DNA from: Imbricaverruca yamaguchii
Lineage: Eukaryota > Arthropoda > Thecostraca > Neoverrucidae
NCBI GenBank assembly: GCA_034440575.1
Contig: JAOTOL010001547.1
Location: 1,042,001-1,106,000 of the forward strand
Direction: 5' to 3'
Length of the DNA stretch: 64,000 nt
Shown: positions 1 to 12,339 of the stretch, piece by piece
Position numbering within the stretch: the stretch's first letter is position 1
How the letters are laid out: every line of letters begins with the position of its first letter
Translations under genes and position numbers: made by a program
Notes under the pieces: generated by a model
The model's input: only the letters and a program-made list of their open reading frames with translations
What the model was told of the DNA's origin: nothing
The model's database searches: none

Positions 1-130
1 CTCTCCGCCGCTGTACACTGCGGCTCATCTCCTCTCCTTTCCCCCCTCTGCCGCTGCACACTGCGGCTCCTCTCCTCTCTGCCGCTGTACACTGTGACTC
101 CTCTCCTCTCTGCCGCTGCGCCCAGCGCCT
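1..130. repeat. Short tandem repeat, about 40 bp unit
   Basis: About three imperfect copies of a pyrimidine-rich unit built on TGCCGCTG(T/C)ACACTG followed by CTCCTCTCCTCTC. The array may continue left of the window. No coding potential is seen. Confidence 0.7.
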
Positions 131-2170
131 CCGGTCTTGGTGAGAGGGCCATTTGTTGCGTATATCAGCAGCGCGGCGGGGCGCTGTGGAGGTGTCAAAA
201 TGTTGATTACGCTCGGCGGGCGGCCGGCGAGTAAAACGCATAAAATTAGGCAAAACGCCGTAAATCCCAGATGCAGTGCAACAATTCGTCAACACCTTTA
301 TTAAAGCAGCGCCGGAGCGGCGGCGATAGCGGCGGCCGGTCGTGGCGCGGCGGCCGGCCGCGATAGCCGCCGCTCCGGCCAGAATTGAGCCGCGCCGGCC
401 CGTGGCGCGACGGTCGGCGCCGGCTGTACCGACAGGGTCGTAACTCGGCCGCGTGCCGACCGGATACGGCACACTACACCGGGGAACAGCACGCGCAGCG
501 GTCGTTAATGCACCTGCCTCAGCTGGATTGGCGCTCGCCCGCTGGTGCGGCCACAAACCTCGATAAACTTGGGTAACAATTTATCCTCACTAACTACTGT
601 CTAGTCATCACGAGCGAGGGCGACGCCGTGCTAGTCCTCCGCCGTATATTAGGACAAGACGTGCATAAGAGTGGTGCCGACGCCCGAGCTAGTCCTCCGC
701 CGTGCATTAGGGGACAGGCACTGCGTAAGAGTGGTGCGATTCCAGCTCACCACACCAAGTATAAAATACAAATCGTAATAACATGCTGTGTACAGGGTGT
801 CATACCAGGTTTTCGTCATGAAGACCCGGGATTTAATTGCTTTTCTGCTTCATAGGATCATTTTTCCTGAAGCACTCGCAATCTCTGTTCATGAACAAGA
901 TTGTGTTGCGACGCGTCCCTGCTGTATGGACCCTTCTGCCGTCATCTAGTGATCCACCAATTGTTTCGCTGTCCCACGGGTTATCAAGAGGGGACGGCTG
1001 TGGTCACCTTGCATCTCTTGTATATATCTAACTTGAAAATAGAACACCAGTGAATTGATATGCTGACGTAAATAAAACGTGAAATATGTCAATTAATCAT
1101 TTCTAGATATACAAATTATCTTCTCGCTGATCGCATCCAATTTCAAGTTCTCATACCTTGCACGTGCCGTCTGCATTTACCATACTGTGTATGCATCTCT
1201 CTGACTGTTGGGTGCATTTTTACGTTATGGGAGTGTGATTTAAAAAAATGCATTGATGTCAGGGCTTAATAAAGGGACCACCAGTATCTATATGTAGCAG
1301 CTCTTCCACCTATACAAGGACGGACACTGATCATCGAACTAGATTTCCCTCGCTATGGGGGGGGGGGGGGCAATACAATCCACCGCCCTCTATCGACCAA
1401 CCGAGGATGAGACAGAAAAGCACTAGACGTTCTCGGCCACGGTTTTTTCAATTGCTATCTCAATCACTGAGGAAAATCACTGAGGACCGTCAGCGTCTGC
1501 GGTCTGCTGACAATTCTCCCGGCGCACCTTTATCTGAGGCTGAATGCGATTCAGACAGGTAAGTCACAACAGGTAAGTCCTCACAGAAAGGGGCAAAAAT
1601 CAGCCCATTCATCACCCAGGGTATGTGACAGAGTTAAAAGCCTAAAATAGGTTATACGTCGGGACAGCAGGCTGCGTATAGCGAATTCATGTTCCACATG
1701 TCTCTCACGACACTTCTGCCACGCTACCAGATCGATGGTCGCCCACTTTACACCAGTGCGATCTGCTACCAGGGTCGCCAGCTATGTAACATCTCTGTTC
1801 TAATCGTCCGCAGGAGTTGGAAGAGCTGCCAGGTGGTTGATGAGAGACGTGTGACAATGGTCTTTGTATGCATAGCCCGAGATATGCGACGTGGCAGGCA
1901 TGGATGAACTGTTGCATGGCTCGTGACAGTCTGATAATTTTCCACACCACTGAGCAGGTCGGGATCCTGTTGGGCTTGGAGCACATTAAGTATCCACATC
2001 CACGTATACAGTGCCACTAGTCTCGAGGGCGCCTAACGGGAAATTGAGCAATCTAGAGGCAGGTGGTGACGAAATGGCGGGCACGACCATGCTCTCTTGT
2101 GTTGTCTGCCTCGACTGTGACTGCGGGAGCGAGCGCTTCATGAGCCGTTAACGTCGCTCGCTGCCATCGA
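131..2170. other. Intergenic, no gene seen
   Basis: Only short ORFs without recognisable domains occur here. A unit of about 58 bp, containing CTAGTCCTCCGCCG and AAGAGTGGTGC, is present twice between about 620 and 750. A run of G lies at about 1358-1370. The 301-580 ORFs are GC-rich but overlap on both strands and show no motif, so they are not called. Confidence 0.5.
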
Positions 2171-2174
2171 TCAG

Positions 2175-2935
2175 CCCTCGTGAGGACTCGCTGCCACCGG
2201 TGAGTCCTCAGGAGGACTCGCTGCCACCCGTGAGTCCTCACGAGGGCTCGGTGTCACTGGTGAGTCATCACGAGGACTCGCTACCACCGGTGAATTCCCA
2301 CGAGGACTCGTTGCCACCGGTGAGTCCTCAGGAGGACTCGCTACCACCGGTGAGTTCCCACGAGGACTCGCTACCACCGGTGAGTTCCCACGAGGACTCG
2401 TTGCCACCGGTGAGTCCTCAGGAGGACTCGCTACCACCGGTGAGTTCCCACGAGGACTCGCTACTACCAGTGAGTTCCCACGAGGACTCGCTACCACCGG
2501 TGAGTTCCCACGAGGACTCGGTGTCACTTGCGAGTCCTCACGAGGACTCGCTACCACCGGTGAGTTCCCACGAGGACTCGTTGCCACCGGTGAGTCCTCA
2601 GGAGGACTCGCTACCACCGGTGAGTTCCCACGAGGACTCGCTACCACCAGTGAGTTCCCACGAGGACTCGCTACCACCGGTGAGTTCCCACGAGGACTCG
2701 GTGTCACTTGCGAGTCCTCACGAGGACTCGCTACCACCGGTGAGTTCCCACGAGGACTCGTTGCCACCGGTGAGTCCTCAGGAGGACTCGCTACCACCGG
2801 TGAGTTCCCACGAGGACTCGCTACCACCAGTGAGTTCCCACGAGGACTCGCTACCACCGGTGAGTTCCCACGAGGACTCGGTGTCACTTGTGAGTCCTCA
2901 CGAGGACTCGCTACCACTAGTGAGTTCCCACGAGA
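2175..2935. repeat. 30-bp minisatellite with 180-bp higher-order period
   Basis: About 25 copies of a 30-bp unit of the form GAGGACTCGCTACCACCGG followed by TGAGTTCCCAC. Variant units beginning GTGTCACTTG recur at 2521, 2701 and 2881, giving a 180-bp (six-unit) higher-order repeat. Because 30 is a multiple of three, it is open on both strands: about 250 codons on + (SSHEDSLPPV repeats) and 248 on - (SPRGNSPVVA repeats). I regard both ORFs as by-products of the repeat. Each unit carries CCGGTGAGT, close to a 5' splice-site consensus. Confidence 0.95.
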
Positions 2936-2939
2936 TTGT

Positions 2940-3830
2940 TGGCCACCAATAACCAGTTCTTAAGCCCCGCTCGTGCGCAGCATTTTGCTACCAGTGCAAC
3001 AGAGGGGTGGCAGTTTATTGTTGCGACCCCTCGTTTCCAAGCGGAGATACTATCGTCATGAAGCAAAAACTAGGGTGTAGCACGTGACCATGCGTCGAGT
3101 TTGATACCTGATTTTATACTTGGAGCTCCAGGATGACCCCTCTAGGCAACTTGAAGGCTAATTTCCACCAACATCGGAAATATTCGCGTGCAATGGCTGC
3201 CTGCATAAAACGACTCGGAAATACGAGTGTAGAATATTCAGGATAAATTAAGATAAACACTTGGGCATTGAGGATTTGGGGATGCACACGGTTCGATTTG
3301 CAACACATCGGTCCATATGCTAAGGGTCAGATGATGTGGAAGTGCCGATCCTGTTCTGGAAAATTGGAAATATTTTCCGATAGCACTATTATCTGGTACC
3401 CAGGAATACAATGTGCCCGATGTCAATTCCGTCGTCAAAGATAACCCAGAGTGAATCACAGGTCGAAATGGCCGCCTGAAGTCAAGTTCACCCTTTAATC
3501 TCGAATAGGCTTGAAAAAGTCGATGTGCATTGTAAACAGGTTTGCTGAGTCGCAGATGACGGCCTGCCATATTCTTGACCACCACACTGGTGGCTGTACG
3601 TGACGTGAATTACTGATAATTCGCGATCTCGGCGAAAACTGTCCGGCATACTCCCACCCATGACGTCGTATGTGTCTACATGACGTTCTCAAATTATGTA
3701 AAGCCATAAGATTGATGCAGGATGTTCAACAGCTACGTCAAGTAGCGGCGTGCTATAGAGCTACGTTTGTCTCTACTCGCAAAAAGACGAAGATTCAGAG
3801 ACCTGTTCGTTATCGACCCGTCCTCTCAAG
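2940..3830. other. Intergenic, no gene seen
   Basis: Unique-looking sequence with only short, overlapping ORFs on both strands. No domain, RNA gene or mobile-element end was recognised. Confidence 0.5.
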
Positions 3831-3835
3831 AGGTC

Positions 3836-4310
3836 AATGTCATCGGCAAATCCTCTCAGGGGCTCGGTGTCCTCGATCAGTCCTCCCATGGGCTCATTGT
3901 CTGCGTGCATTTCTCACGAGGAATCGCTGTCATCGGTCTCTTCTCATGCTGACCCGCGGCCGCTAGTCTGTAGAAGACCAGCTGACGTTTTTCAGTCCTC
4001 ACAACAACTTGATGGTACCACTCCGTCCTCATCAGAACCCGTCAGCTCTCGTCAGTCCTCATCAGAACCCACCAATGTCTGTCAGCGATCCTCGACATAC
4101 GCAGTCGGCATCTGTCAGTATTCACCGGAACCTGCCAGTATCTGCAATTACCCGTCAGTCCTCACCAGAACCCACCGGTACCCGTCAGTCCTCACCAAAG
4201 CCTGCCGGTGTCTATTAGTTCTCACCAGAGCCCGACAGTGTCCGTCAGTCCTCACCAGAGCCTCTAGTGTCCGTCAGTCCTCACTAGACACTATAGTCAG
4301 TCCTAGGCAT
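3836..4310. repeat. Degenerate tandem repeat, about 30 bp
   Basis: Diverged units of the type GTCAGTCCTCACCAGAACC and TCCTCTCAGGGGCTCGGTGT. The theme (TCCTCA, GTCAG/GTGAG) resembles the cleaner 30-bp array at 2.2 kb, so this may be an older relative. The + ORF from 3837 to 4349 follows the repeat and is not considered a gene. Confidence 0.7.
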
Positions 4311-4329
4311 AGCAAATCTGAACCGGCCA

Positions 4330-5476
4330 CCAGTCCATTACGGCGCTGATATTGACGCCCACCATTTATCCTGTTTACGACGCGACAAGCCATAAACGAG
4401 CCGGCTCCCAGCGATCAAATGCATCGGTGTAATAAAAAGGTTAATAGTTAGAAGTGCAGATTGAGGCGGATCCACAATTTGATCGAGGCAGGGGTGGAGA
4501 GCTCGGGTAGGTCAACACCGTAAGCCTCTTACTCTCAGCCTCTCACCCAGCTTCGACCGGGGCTGCCACCAGTCGAAGCTGACCGGAAACAAGACGAGCA
4601 TTTATTGGGCTGCTTTGTAGGAAGACGGCTGGTGTATATCTGCAATTTCAGAGGATAGTGTACGCCAACGTTGCCCGTTAAGCTCACACTTGTAGTACTG
4701 TGACGAAACCACCAGAACGAGATTATAGCCCCCACCCCCTCATCGCCGTAAGTGAAGAATTAGACCACTTAGCCACTTAGCATTTGATGCTGTTGTCATA
4801 TGACAGTTTTCAGCATTTTCTGAAACGCTACCGATGCGTTCAATTTCCACCATATTCCTGGACGCCGTACCAATGCATACTGTACACGCCACAGGCGCAA
4901 TATTGTCGCTTCGACGCGATACAGACGTCTGTGCAGACACATTATGCAGTCCATCAAGATCATGCATCATGCTAATGCTCGTTGCATGGAAGGAATGGGC
5001 TCAGACACCATGCTGTCCCCGTAATTTATGGGGTGCCCTCATCAAAATGTTAACACAATGGTGCTCGCGTTGGCCTCTATAGGTAAGGCGGGTGCATACC
5101 TACTCGTGAGCATTTCACTCTGGACACGTTCAAAACGCCTACCATCTTTTCAACGTGTATGCGAATGCTTGTACGAAATAGCCATGGTTTTACCTGAATT
5201 ATCTAGGTATCTAGGACAACAGGTATGTCGACAGTCTCCTACCTAAGGAAAGCTCACCTTATGGCTACCCTCGTCGTCTTGCACCAGCATCAATGCTGGC
5301 GTTCCTCAAAACAATTTGCATGCTTGTATACATGGTGGCCATGTACCTATTGAGCTTCTTCGAGATTCCGTTAAAACCACACACCGGGTATTCGCAGCAA
5401 ACCCACACCAGATGGAACAACAATCAGTGCGCTGTTTGACCACTGCAGCCGATGCGCCCACGAACCCCAATAAAGA
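4330..5476. other. Intergenic, no gene seen
   Basis: Short ORFs only, none with a recognisable motif. No repeat array apart from the LINE tail that starts at about 5477. Confidence 0.5.
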
Positions 5477-5866
5477 AGACAAGACATAAAGACATAAAGA
5501 CATAAAGACATAAAAGATTAGTGCAACTATGAGCCACAAGGGCCCTTCTTGGTTTGACTCTGTACACTGAACCAGTTGCCCACCAGATATGTCAATCAGC
5601 CCTCACTGTAATAGTGAAAAGCAAGCCCTCTATTCTTATAATGATCGTCTATGCTGTTTTTAAAGATGTTCAACGTGCTACTACTGACAATGTTTTCTGG
5701 CAGCTGGTTCCAGTGTTCTACTACCCTGTTGGTGAAGAAAGTCTGCCTTAACCTTGTTCTGCTGTGGTTAACTTTAATTTTGAATTTATGACCTCTAATT
5801 GCATCATTTCTGTTAATTTCAAAGACTTCCCCAAGATATCCCCTCTCCAGACCATGGACAAAGTTA
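5477..5866 (-). mobile_element. CR1-like LINE 3' end, truncated
   Basis: On the - strand this is closely similar to the LINE end at 38.5-38.9 kb. Both share the stretch encoding RVVEHWNQLPENIVSS, the untranslated segment that follows, and a terminal (GTCTTTAT)n tail, here seen on + as ATAAAGAC repeats at about 5488-5516. Octamer tails and 5' truncation are typical of CR1-clade elements. Similarity to the other copy stops near 5866, so only the last RT-proximal segment and 3' UTR remain. Confidence 0.88.
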
Positions 5867-6730
5867 CCATAAGGAATGAAAAGAAGCCATATTCGACTTC
5901 TCGCGTGCTCTTGACTGTATTGCTATTAGGCTACAAGCTGGCAGGTACATACGTTTTGCTTAATGGAGGCAGCACCAACGGTGGGTTGTTGAGGTCTCCA
6001 ACAAGAATCCCCAGGGCAGCAACCAATGAAAAATGGAAACCGTTAAGTGATCGGACATCTGCGCATTGGTTATTTCACTGGCCCAAATATGCCTACAGGC
6101 GCAGCTACAGCCTGGAGGACATCGTGAGTAGTGAGGGAAGGCTTGAGCGGCACTGGAAAATTAGATTATATGGCCCTCGGCAGTGTGATCACATACCAGA
6201 TCAAAGAGTTCGAAAATTACCCAAGCTTTTCATATGCGACTCTTGGTTGCTAAATTTAGCAAACTAATAAGCTGCTCCCTGGGGACTAAGGAACGAAGTG
6301 CGAAATTAATGGCCTCGCCAACGAATGGTAGTGCTGAACAAAAGCTCCGATGAAATTATGATAATTTAAGATAAAATATAATGTACGCGTTTTATGTTAG
6401 TCATTACATACATTCAGGTGTCTCCTGACCTGCCTCATTATTTAGCTTTGCACCCCTAGACAGGTGAGCAGGTAAGCACTTTTTCGCCTCTAGTGCAGCG
6501 CAACGAATAGCATAGTTTATCATTCAGCGCTGATTTCACCTGTGCACAAATTAGCACCATGAGATGAACGGCTGACTGAATTGTGGCCTCATGAATTTAT
6601 GACATGTAACTATGAGCACTGCACAATACCTTTCCGAATCCAATATCGAGGAGTAAGGGTACGCGTTTGAAAATGACCTCAACCGATTTCAGCAATTCAC
6701 CATTGCGGAGGCACAAAGACGCCGTGTTGA
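5867..6730. other. Intergenic, no gene seen
   Basis: Sequence upstream (in LINE orientation) of the truncated element. It does not match the second LINE copy. Short ORFs only. Confidence 0.45.
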
Positions 6731-7020
6731 CAGCACCACAGCAGTGCCCGGTGGTCAGCAGTGCCACAGCGCCGTGGGTGGGGATCACTGCCCAACAGCG
6801 CACAGCACCACAGCAGTGCCAGGTGGTCAGCAGTGCCGCAGCGCCGTGGGTGGGGATCACTGCCCAACAGCGCACAGCATCACAGCAGTGCCAGGTGGTC
6901 AGCAGTGCCGCAGCGCCGTGGGTGGGGATCACTGCCCAACAGCGCACAGCACCACAGCAGTGCCCGGTGGTCAGCAGTGCCACAGCGCCGTGGGTGGGGA
7001 TCACTGCCCAACAGCGCACA
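6731..7020. repeat. 72-bp minisatellite, four copies
   Basis: Units start at 6731, 6803, 6875 and 6947, each beginning CAGCA(C/T)CACAGCAGTGCC and containing GCCGTGGGTGGGGATCAC. Copies are nearly identical, implying recent amplification. The period is divisible by three, so open frames of 100-140 codons occur in several frames on both strands. None looks like a protein. Confidence 0.95.
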
Positions 7021-7075
7021 GACACCGGGAGCCTCGCTTGCTGTGGACCGTTTGCACAATTTCTGAGCTACAGTG

Positions 7076-7672
7076 GACAGTAGACATCTCCGACAGTAGA
7101 CACCCCCGACAGTAGACACCTCCGACAGTCGACACCTCCGACAGTCGACACCTCCGACAGTCGACACCTCCGACAGTCGACACCTCCGACAGTCGACACC
7201 TCCGACAGTAGACACCCCCGACAGTAGACACCCCCGACAGTAGACACCCCCGACAGTAGACACCCCGACAGTCGACACCTCCGACAGTCGACACCTCCGA
7301 CAGTAGACACCTCCGACAGTCGACACCTCCGACAGTCGACACCTCCGACAGTCGACACCTGCGACAGTCGACACCTCCGACAATCGACACCCCCGACAGT
7401 AGACACCCCCGACAGTAGACACCCCCGACAGTAGACACCCCCGACAGTAGACACCCCGACAGTCGACACCTGCAACAGTCGACACCTCCGACAGTAGACA
7501 CCTCCGACATTCGACACCTCCGACAGTCGACACCTACGACAGTCGACACCTGCGACAGTCGACACCTCCGACAATCGACACCCCCGACAGTAGACACCCC
7601 CGACAGTAGACACCCCCGACAGTAGACACCCCCGACAGTAGACATCCCGACAGTCGACACCTCCGACTGCCG
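7076..7672. repeat. 16-bp minisatellite, about 37 copies
   Basis: Unit GACAGT(C/A)GACACC(T/C)CC repeated with runs of TCGACACCTCC variants alternating with TAGACACCCCC variants. This gives a coarser pattern that repeats over a few hundred bp. It lies 55 bp from the 72-bp array. Long - strand ORFs (VSTVGGVYCRR repeats) arise because a 16-bp period visits all three frames. Confidence 0.97.
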
Positions 7673-7924
7673 GGTCGTCGCCGGGCCACTTCTGTGCAGG
7701 CCGGCGATGCAATGCATCTCCTGGCCTACATGTTTATGGTAATTGCGTATGAATATTGCAGCGCATTGCAGCCCACGCCCGCCTACAACGGTCGACGCCG
7801 GCTGTCGACTGGAAGCCAGCAGGGCCCATGCTTCAGACAGTACAGTATATTGGATGGTGTGATCATGGCCCATGCTGATGGTTGCCGCACCTCAACTGCA
7901 CCGAAACTGCCGCCAGGTTGCTAC

Positions 7925-8595
7925 TGCGACTGCACTGGCGCTGAACTAGCGCTGAACTGGCGCTGAACAGGCGCTGAACTGGCGCTGAACTGCCGCTGAA
8001 CTGCCACAGGAATGGCACCACTAAGTACCAGTTGAGCTACACTCAACCTCAGCTGAATTGTCGCTCAGCTGACGCCTGAATGCCGTCCAACTGACGGCGG
8101 AGTGTCGGACTTGGGCCGCAGTTCGGGGAAACTCCAAGTGTCCTCCAATGACATTTCGGGACCAGTTAAATGGCAGTCCGGCGACCGAACTGCCATTCAA
8201 CTAGCATCACCTGGTTCTGAAGTGTCGTTACGGTGATACTGAACTGTCGTTACGGTGATACTGAACTGTCGTTAGGGTGGTTCTGAACTGTCGTTAGAGA
8301 TGTTCTGAAGTGTCATTAGAGTGGTTCTGAAGTGTCATTATAGTGGTTCTGAAGTGTCGTTAAAGTGGTACTGGAGCGTCGTTAGAGTGGCACTAAAGTG
8401 CTACTCAACTGGCCCCGGAGTGCGGTTGAACATCTGCCGGAGTGTTCCTCAACTGGCGCCGGAGTGCTCCTCAACTGACGCCGGAGTGCTCCTCAACTGA
8501 CGCCGGAGTGCTCCTCAACTGACGCCGGATTGCCGCTGTAGTACCGCTGTAGTACCGCTGTAGTACCGCTGTAGTACCGCTATAATACTCCGAGT
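7925..8595. repeat. Patchwork of short degenerate tandem repeats
   Basis: Successive local arrays: GGCGCTGAACT (about 11 bp) near 7930-8000; TTCTGAAGTGTCGTTAGAGTGG (about 22 bp) near 8215-8400; CCTCAACTGACGCCGGAGTGCT (about 22 bp) near 8440-8530; and CGCTGTAGTAC (11 bp) near 8530-8590. Units share CTGAAGTG/CTGAACTG words, which suggests one family drifting along its length. Confidence 0.85.
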
Positions 8596-8904
8596 AATAC
8601 CGGTGAACTTTGTGATTACGAACCGAGCCGTTTTGGCTTTCACCGGTCTCGCTGTTGCTGCCCTATTTCGTTTAAAAACCCGGCGTTACCGTATGGTTCG
8701 CTACCGTTTAGTACCAGCTCTTCGTCGGTTTGTTCTCGACGGTGGAAAGCTTCCGGTCAGTTGTGGGTTAGGTTAGGTTTGTGCGGATATGTGAGCCAGG
8801 CTTTAGGCGATTGAGGAATTATAACCTACGATTGAACATATAGCTATCGTTGAATGACAAACCTTTAGACCATTTGCTCCGCTGGTGAGGTGGAAGGATG
8901 AGGC

Positions 8905-10395
8905 AGCCGGTGTTCGGTGTTCGGTGATTGGTGGTGTCGGTGGTCGGTGGTCGGTGGTCGGTGGTGTCGGTGGTCGGTGGTGCCGGTGTTCGGTGTTCGG
9001 TGATTGGTGGTATCGGTGGTGTCGGTGGTGTCGATGGTCGGTGGTGTCGGTGGTGTCGGTGGTCGGTGGTGTCGATGGTGTCGGTGGTGTCGGTGGTCGG
9101 TGGTGTCGGTGGTGTCGGTGGTCGGTGGTGTCGGTGGTCGGTGGTGTCGGTGGTTGGTAGTGTCGGTGGTCGGTGGTGCCGGTGGTTGATATTCGGTAGT
9201 GTCGGTAGTGTCGGTGGTGTCGGTGGTCGGTGGTTTCGGTGGTGTCGGTGGTGTCGGTGGTCGGTGGTTGATATTCGGTGGTCGGCGGTCGGTGGTCGGT
9301 GATGTCGGTAGTCGGTGATCGGTATTTGGTGGTGTCGGTGGTTGGTGGTGTTAGTGGTCGGTGGTCAGTATTTGGCAGTGGTCGGTGGTCGGTGGTCAGT
9401 GGTTGATATTCGGTGGTCGGTGGTCGGTGGTCAGTATTTGGCGATGTCGGTGATCAGTATTTGGCGGTGGTCGGTGGTCGGTGGTCAGTGGTTGATATTC
9501 GGTGGTCGGTGGTCGGTGGTCAGTATTTGGCGGTGTCGGTGGTCGGTGGTCGGTGGTTGATATTCGGTGGTCGGCGGTCGGTGGTCAGTATTTGGCGGTG
9601 TCGGTGGTCGGTGGTCGGTGGTTGATATTCGGTGGTCGGCGGTCGGTGGTCAGTATTTGGTGGTGTCGGTGGTCGGTGGTCGGTGGTTGATATTCGGTGG
9701 TCGGTAGTCGGTGGTCGGTGGTCGGTGGTCGGTGGTCGGTGGTCGGTGGTCGGTGGTCGGTGGTCGGCGGTCGGTGGTCAGTATTTGGCGGTGTCGGTGG
9801 TCGGTGGTCGGTGGTCGGTGGTCGGTGGTCGGTGTTCGGTGGTCAGTGGTCGGTGGTCGGTGGTCGGTGGTCGGTGGTTGGTGGTCGGTGGTCGGTGGTT
9901 GGTGGTCGGTATTTGGCGGAGTCGGTGGTCGGTGGTCGGTGGTTGATATTCGGTGGTCGGTGGTCGGTGGTCGGTGGTCGGTGGTCGGTAGTCGGTGGTC
10001 GGTGGTCGGTGGTCGGTGGTCGGTGGTTGGTGGTCGGTGGTCGGTGGTTGATAATCGGTGGTCGGCGGTCGGTTGTCGGTGGTCGGTGGTCGGTGGTCGG
10101 TGGTCGGCGGTCGGTGGTCGGTGGTCGGTGGTCGGTGGTCGGTGGTCGGTGGTCAGTATTTGGCGGTGTCGGTGGTCGGTGGTCGGTGGTCGGTGGTCGC
10201 TGGTCGGTGGTCGGTAGTCGGTGGTCGGTGGTCGGTGGTCGGTGGTCGGTGGTTGGTGGTCGGTGGTCGGTGGTTGGTGGTCGGTATTTGGCGGAGTCGG
10301 TGGTCGGTGGTCGGTGGTTGATATTCGGTGGTCGGTGGTCGGTGGTCGGTGGTCGGTGGTCGGTGGTCGGTGGTTGATACTCGGTGGTCGGCGGT
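8905..10395. repeat. Heptameric G/T-rich minisatellite, about 1.5 kb
   Basis: Dominated by the 7-bp unit TCGGTGG with scattered variant blocks such as TCAGTATTTGGCGG and TTGATATTCGG. The 5' part (to about 9290) uses a 9-bp GTCGGTGGT variant. In 9400-9690 the variant blocks recur every 60-90 bp as a higher-order unit. G is almost confined to the + strand. The heptamer encodes the same heptapeptide (GRWSVVG) in every + frame and HRPPTTD on -, which explains the long overlapping ORFs. Confidence 0.97.
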
Positions 10396-10674
10396 CAGCC
10401 TCAGCAGACCGCCACGTATGACAGCCGCCCGCACCAGGTGACGGCCGGCCGGCGACTGACATTTGGCCGGGCTCTGACAGTGTGTGCGCAGAACTGGCTG
10501 GCTGTACCGACCTGCCGCACAGGCGTGTAGTGTGTTGGATATCGGCGCCGGTGGAAACCTCAGGCTTCAGGGGGAAGGACGCAATTTTCGTTCAACACTG
10601 CCTTACCGTGGATCTTTCACTCATGACTACAGCAGAACTGCAGGCATTACTGCTGGTATCTGGAGCAAATCCAC
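10396..10674. other. Spacer between arrays, no gene seen
   Basis: About 280 bp of non-repetitive sequence between the heptameric array and the next minisatellite. Short ORFs only. Confidence 0.5.
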
Positions 10675-11490
10675 TGGGAGACAGACCCACTCGGAGTAGA
10701 TCCTCTGGGAGGATGATCCACTGGGAGGAAGATACACTGGGATCCAGAACCACCGGGAGGCAGACCTGCCAGGACCAGACCCACTGGAAAGCAAATCCAC
10801 CGGAAGCAGACCCACTGGAGGAAGATCAACCGGTTGGTAGACCCACCTGAAGGCAGATCCATTGGAAGGCTGGAGGATAAACCCACTACGAGACCTGTAG
10901 TGGAGCAAACTCCACCGGAAGCAGATCAACTTGGAGTTAGACCCACTGGACGACAGACCCATCGTCAGGAAACCCACTGGGAGGCAGACCCACTGAGAGG
11001 CAGACAAAGTGGGATGTAAAACCACTGGAAGGTAGACATACTGGAGGACATACCCACTGGAAGATAAACCCACTGAGGGATAGACCCACTGGAAGGCAAA
11101 CTCACTGAATTACAGGCCTACTGGAATGAAGATCCACTAAGAGCAAAATCCACCCGAAGCAGATCCACTTGGAGGTAGACCCATTGGGAAACAGACCCAG
11201 TGAAGAACAGGCCCAATGGAGGACAGACCCATCGTGAGGAAACCCACTGGGAGGCAAATCCACTGTAAGGCAGACCCACCGGGAGGAAGACCCACTGCAA
11301 GGCAGGCCAATTTGGAGGCAGACCCACTGGAGGACAGATCACTGGGAGGAAAAACCACTTGGGAAAGACTCACTGGAGGACAGACCCATTGATAGCAGAC
11401 TCACCGGGAGGAAGACCCACTGGAAAGCAGCCCATTGGGGACACCCACTGGGAGGCCGACTCACTAAAGGGCAGAACCACTGGGCAGAAG
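10675..11490. repeat. Degenerate minisatellite, about 16-18 bp unit
   Basis: Diverged copies of ACCCACTGGGAGGCAG with many small indels, about 45-50 units. A longer stretch near 10910-10990 (GGAGTTAGACCCACTGG to GAAACCCACTGGGAGG) resembles 11170-11260, indicating a duplication of about 260 bp inside the array. ORFs are broken by indels and judged non-coding. Confidence 0.92.
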
Positions 11491-12339
11491 TCCACTGTGT
11501 TTGGGGAACTGGATATTGGTGGGTTTACCCAAGGGGCGTTCAGTCCTCCCATCGTTATTTTTCACTGGCAGTTCTCAGTCGCAGTTCAGTCAGTCTTTCG
11601 GTAGTGCAAGTGACCGTTTAATTTTTACACCATCCTTGTCTTGCGCATACAATTTGGATTACTCTGATGTGCTCTATCTGTATCATACATATAATCGACA
11701 GAATCCGTTACTCAAACGGCAGTCGAAAGCTCAACGACTTCTACGGAGGGTAGACTATTTTGCTGACCCACAGGTCACCGATAACATTAAAAGAGTGCAC
11801 ACATTGAAGTACCTGGTCTTCGGGGTCGAGATACTTCCATGGCCATCCCAAACTGGAACATTATGGAGGATAAAAGCGCCAGTAATATATTAATCCTCAC
11901 AAATAATAATGATTGATCCTCACAAAGGTCCGCTTGAGCCGCTGTAGAGGCGCCCGGTTCTGAGCAAGGACGATCGAGCTCGAGCAAACGAGTAAATCGT
12001 GATTATTGTTCAGTGCAGAATACGATGGGTGTCTACAGTCTAAATAACGTCGTCTGGGCTACAGAATGAAGAAAATATATCCGTACATCTGATGCAGAGC
12101 ATAGTATCTTGGCAGGGCTTTGCGTTACTTTTGCACATACAAAAAAAAATTAGCTAAGGATGGAAAATGACAGATAATGAACTTCTTCGTTTGGACCATC
12201 CAGGCGCGATTCCATTGGTTCACGGTAAAATGCAAATCTAATTAAACAAGCGGAAAGCTTCACGACTAACGCCAAGCGCCAACCAGAACTAAATCTTTAT
12301 TTCCTTCGAAAGGCATGCTTCTCAGCAGAGCATGACGCT
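11491..12339. other. Intergenic, no gene seen
   Basis: Includes a 130-codon + ORF (11501-11893) that begins in repeat sequence. It shows no recognisable domain, so it is not called as a gene. Confidence 0.45.

Noticed and set aside
2171..2952. Two overlapping ORFs of about 250 codons on opposite strands
   Set aside because: Both follow the 30-bp period exactly, with no non-repetitive ends, signal or domain. They are by-products of a stop-free repeat unit.
7076..7672. Possible CRISPR array
   Set aside because: Contiguous 16-bp units without unique spacers, in eukaryotic DNA; it is a minisatellite.
6597..7873. Long cysteine-containing ORFs (VSTVGGVYCRR type)
   Set aside because: They arise from the 16-bp and 72-bp arrays in several frames at once; not protein-like.
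9632..10462. ORFs of 226-270 codons in the heptamer array; telomere-like interpretation
   Set aside because: The same peptide appears in all frames, so it is repeat-driven. The unit TCGGTGG does not match the arthropod TTAGG telomere and the array is internal with variant blocks.
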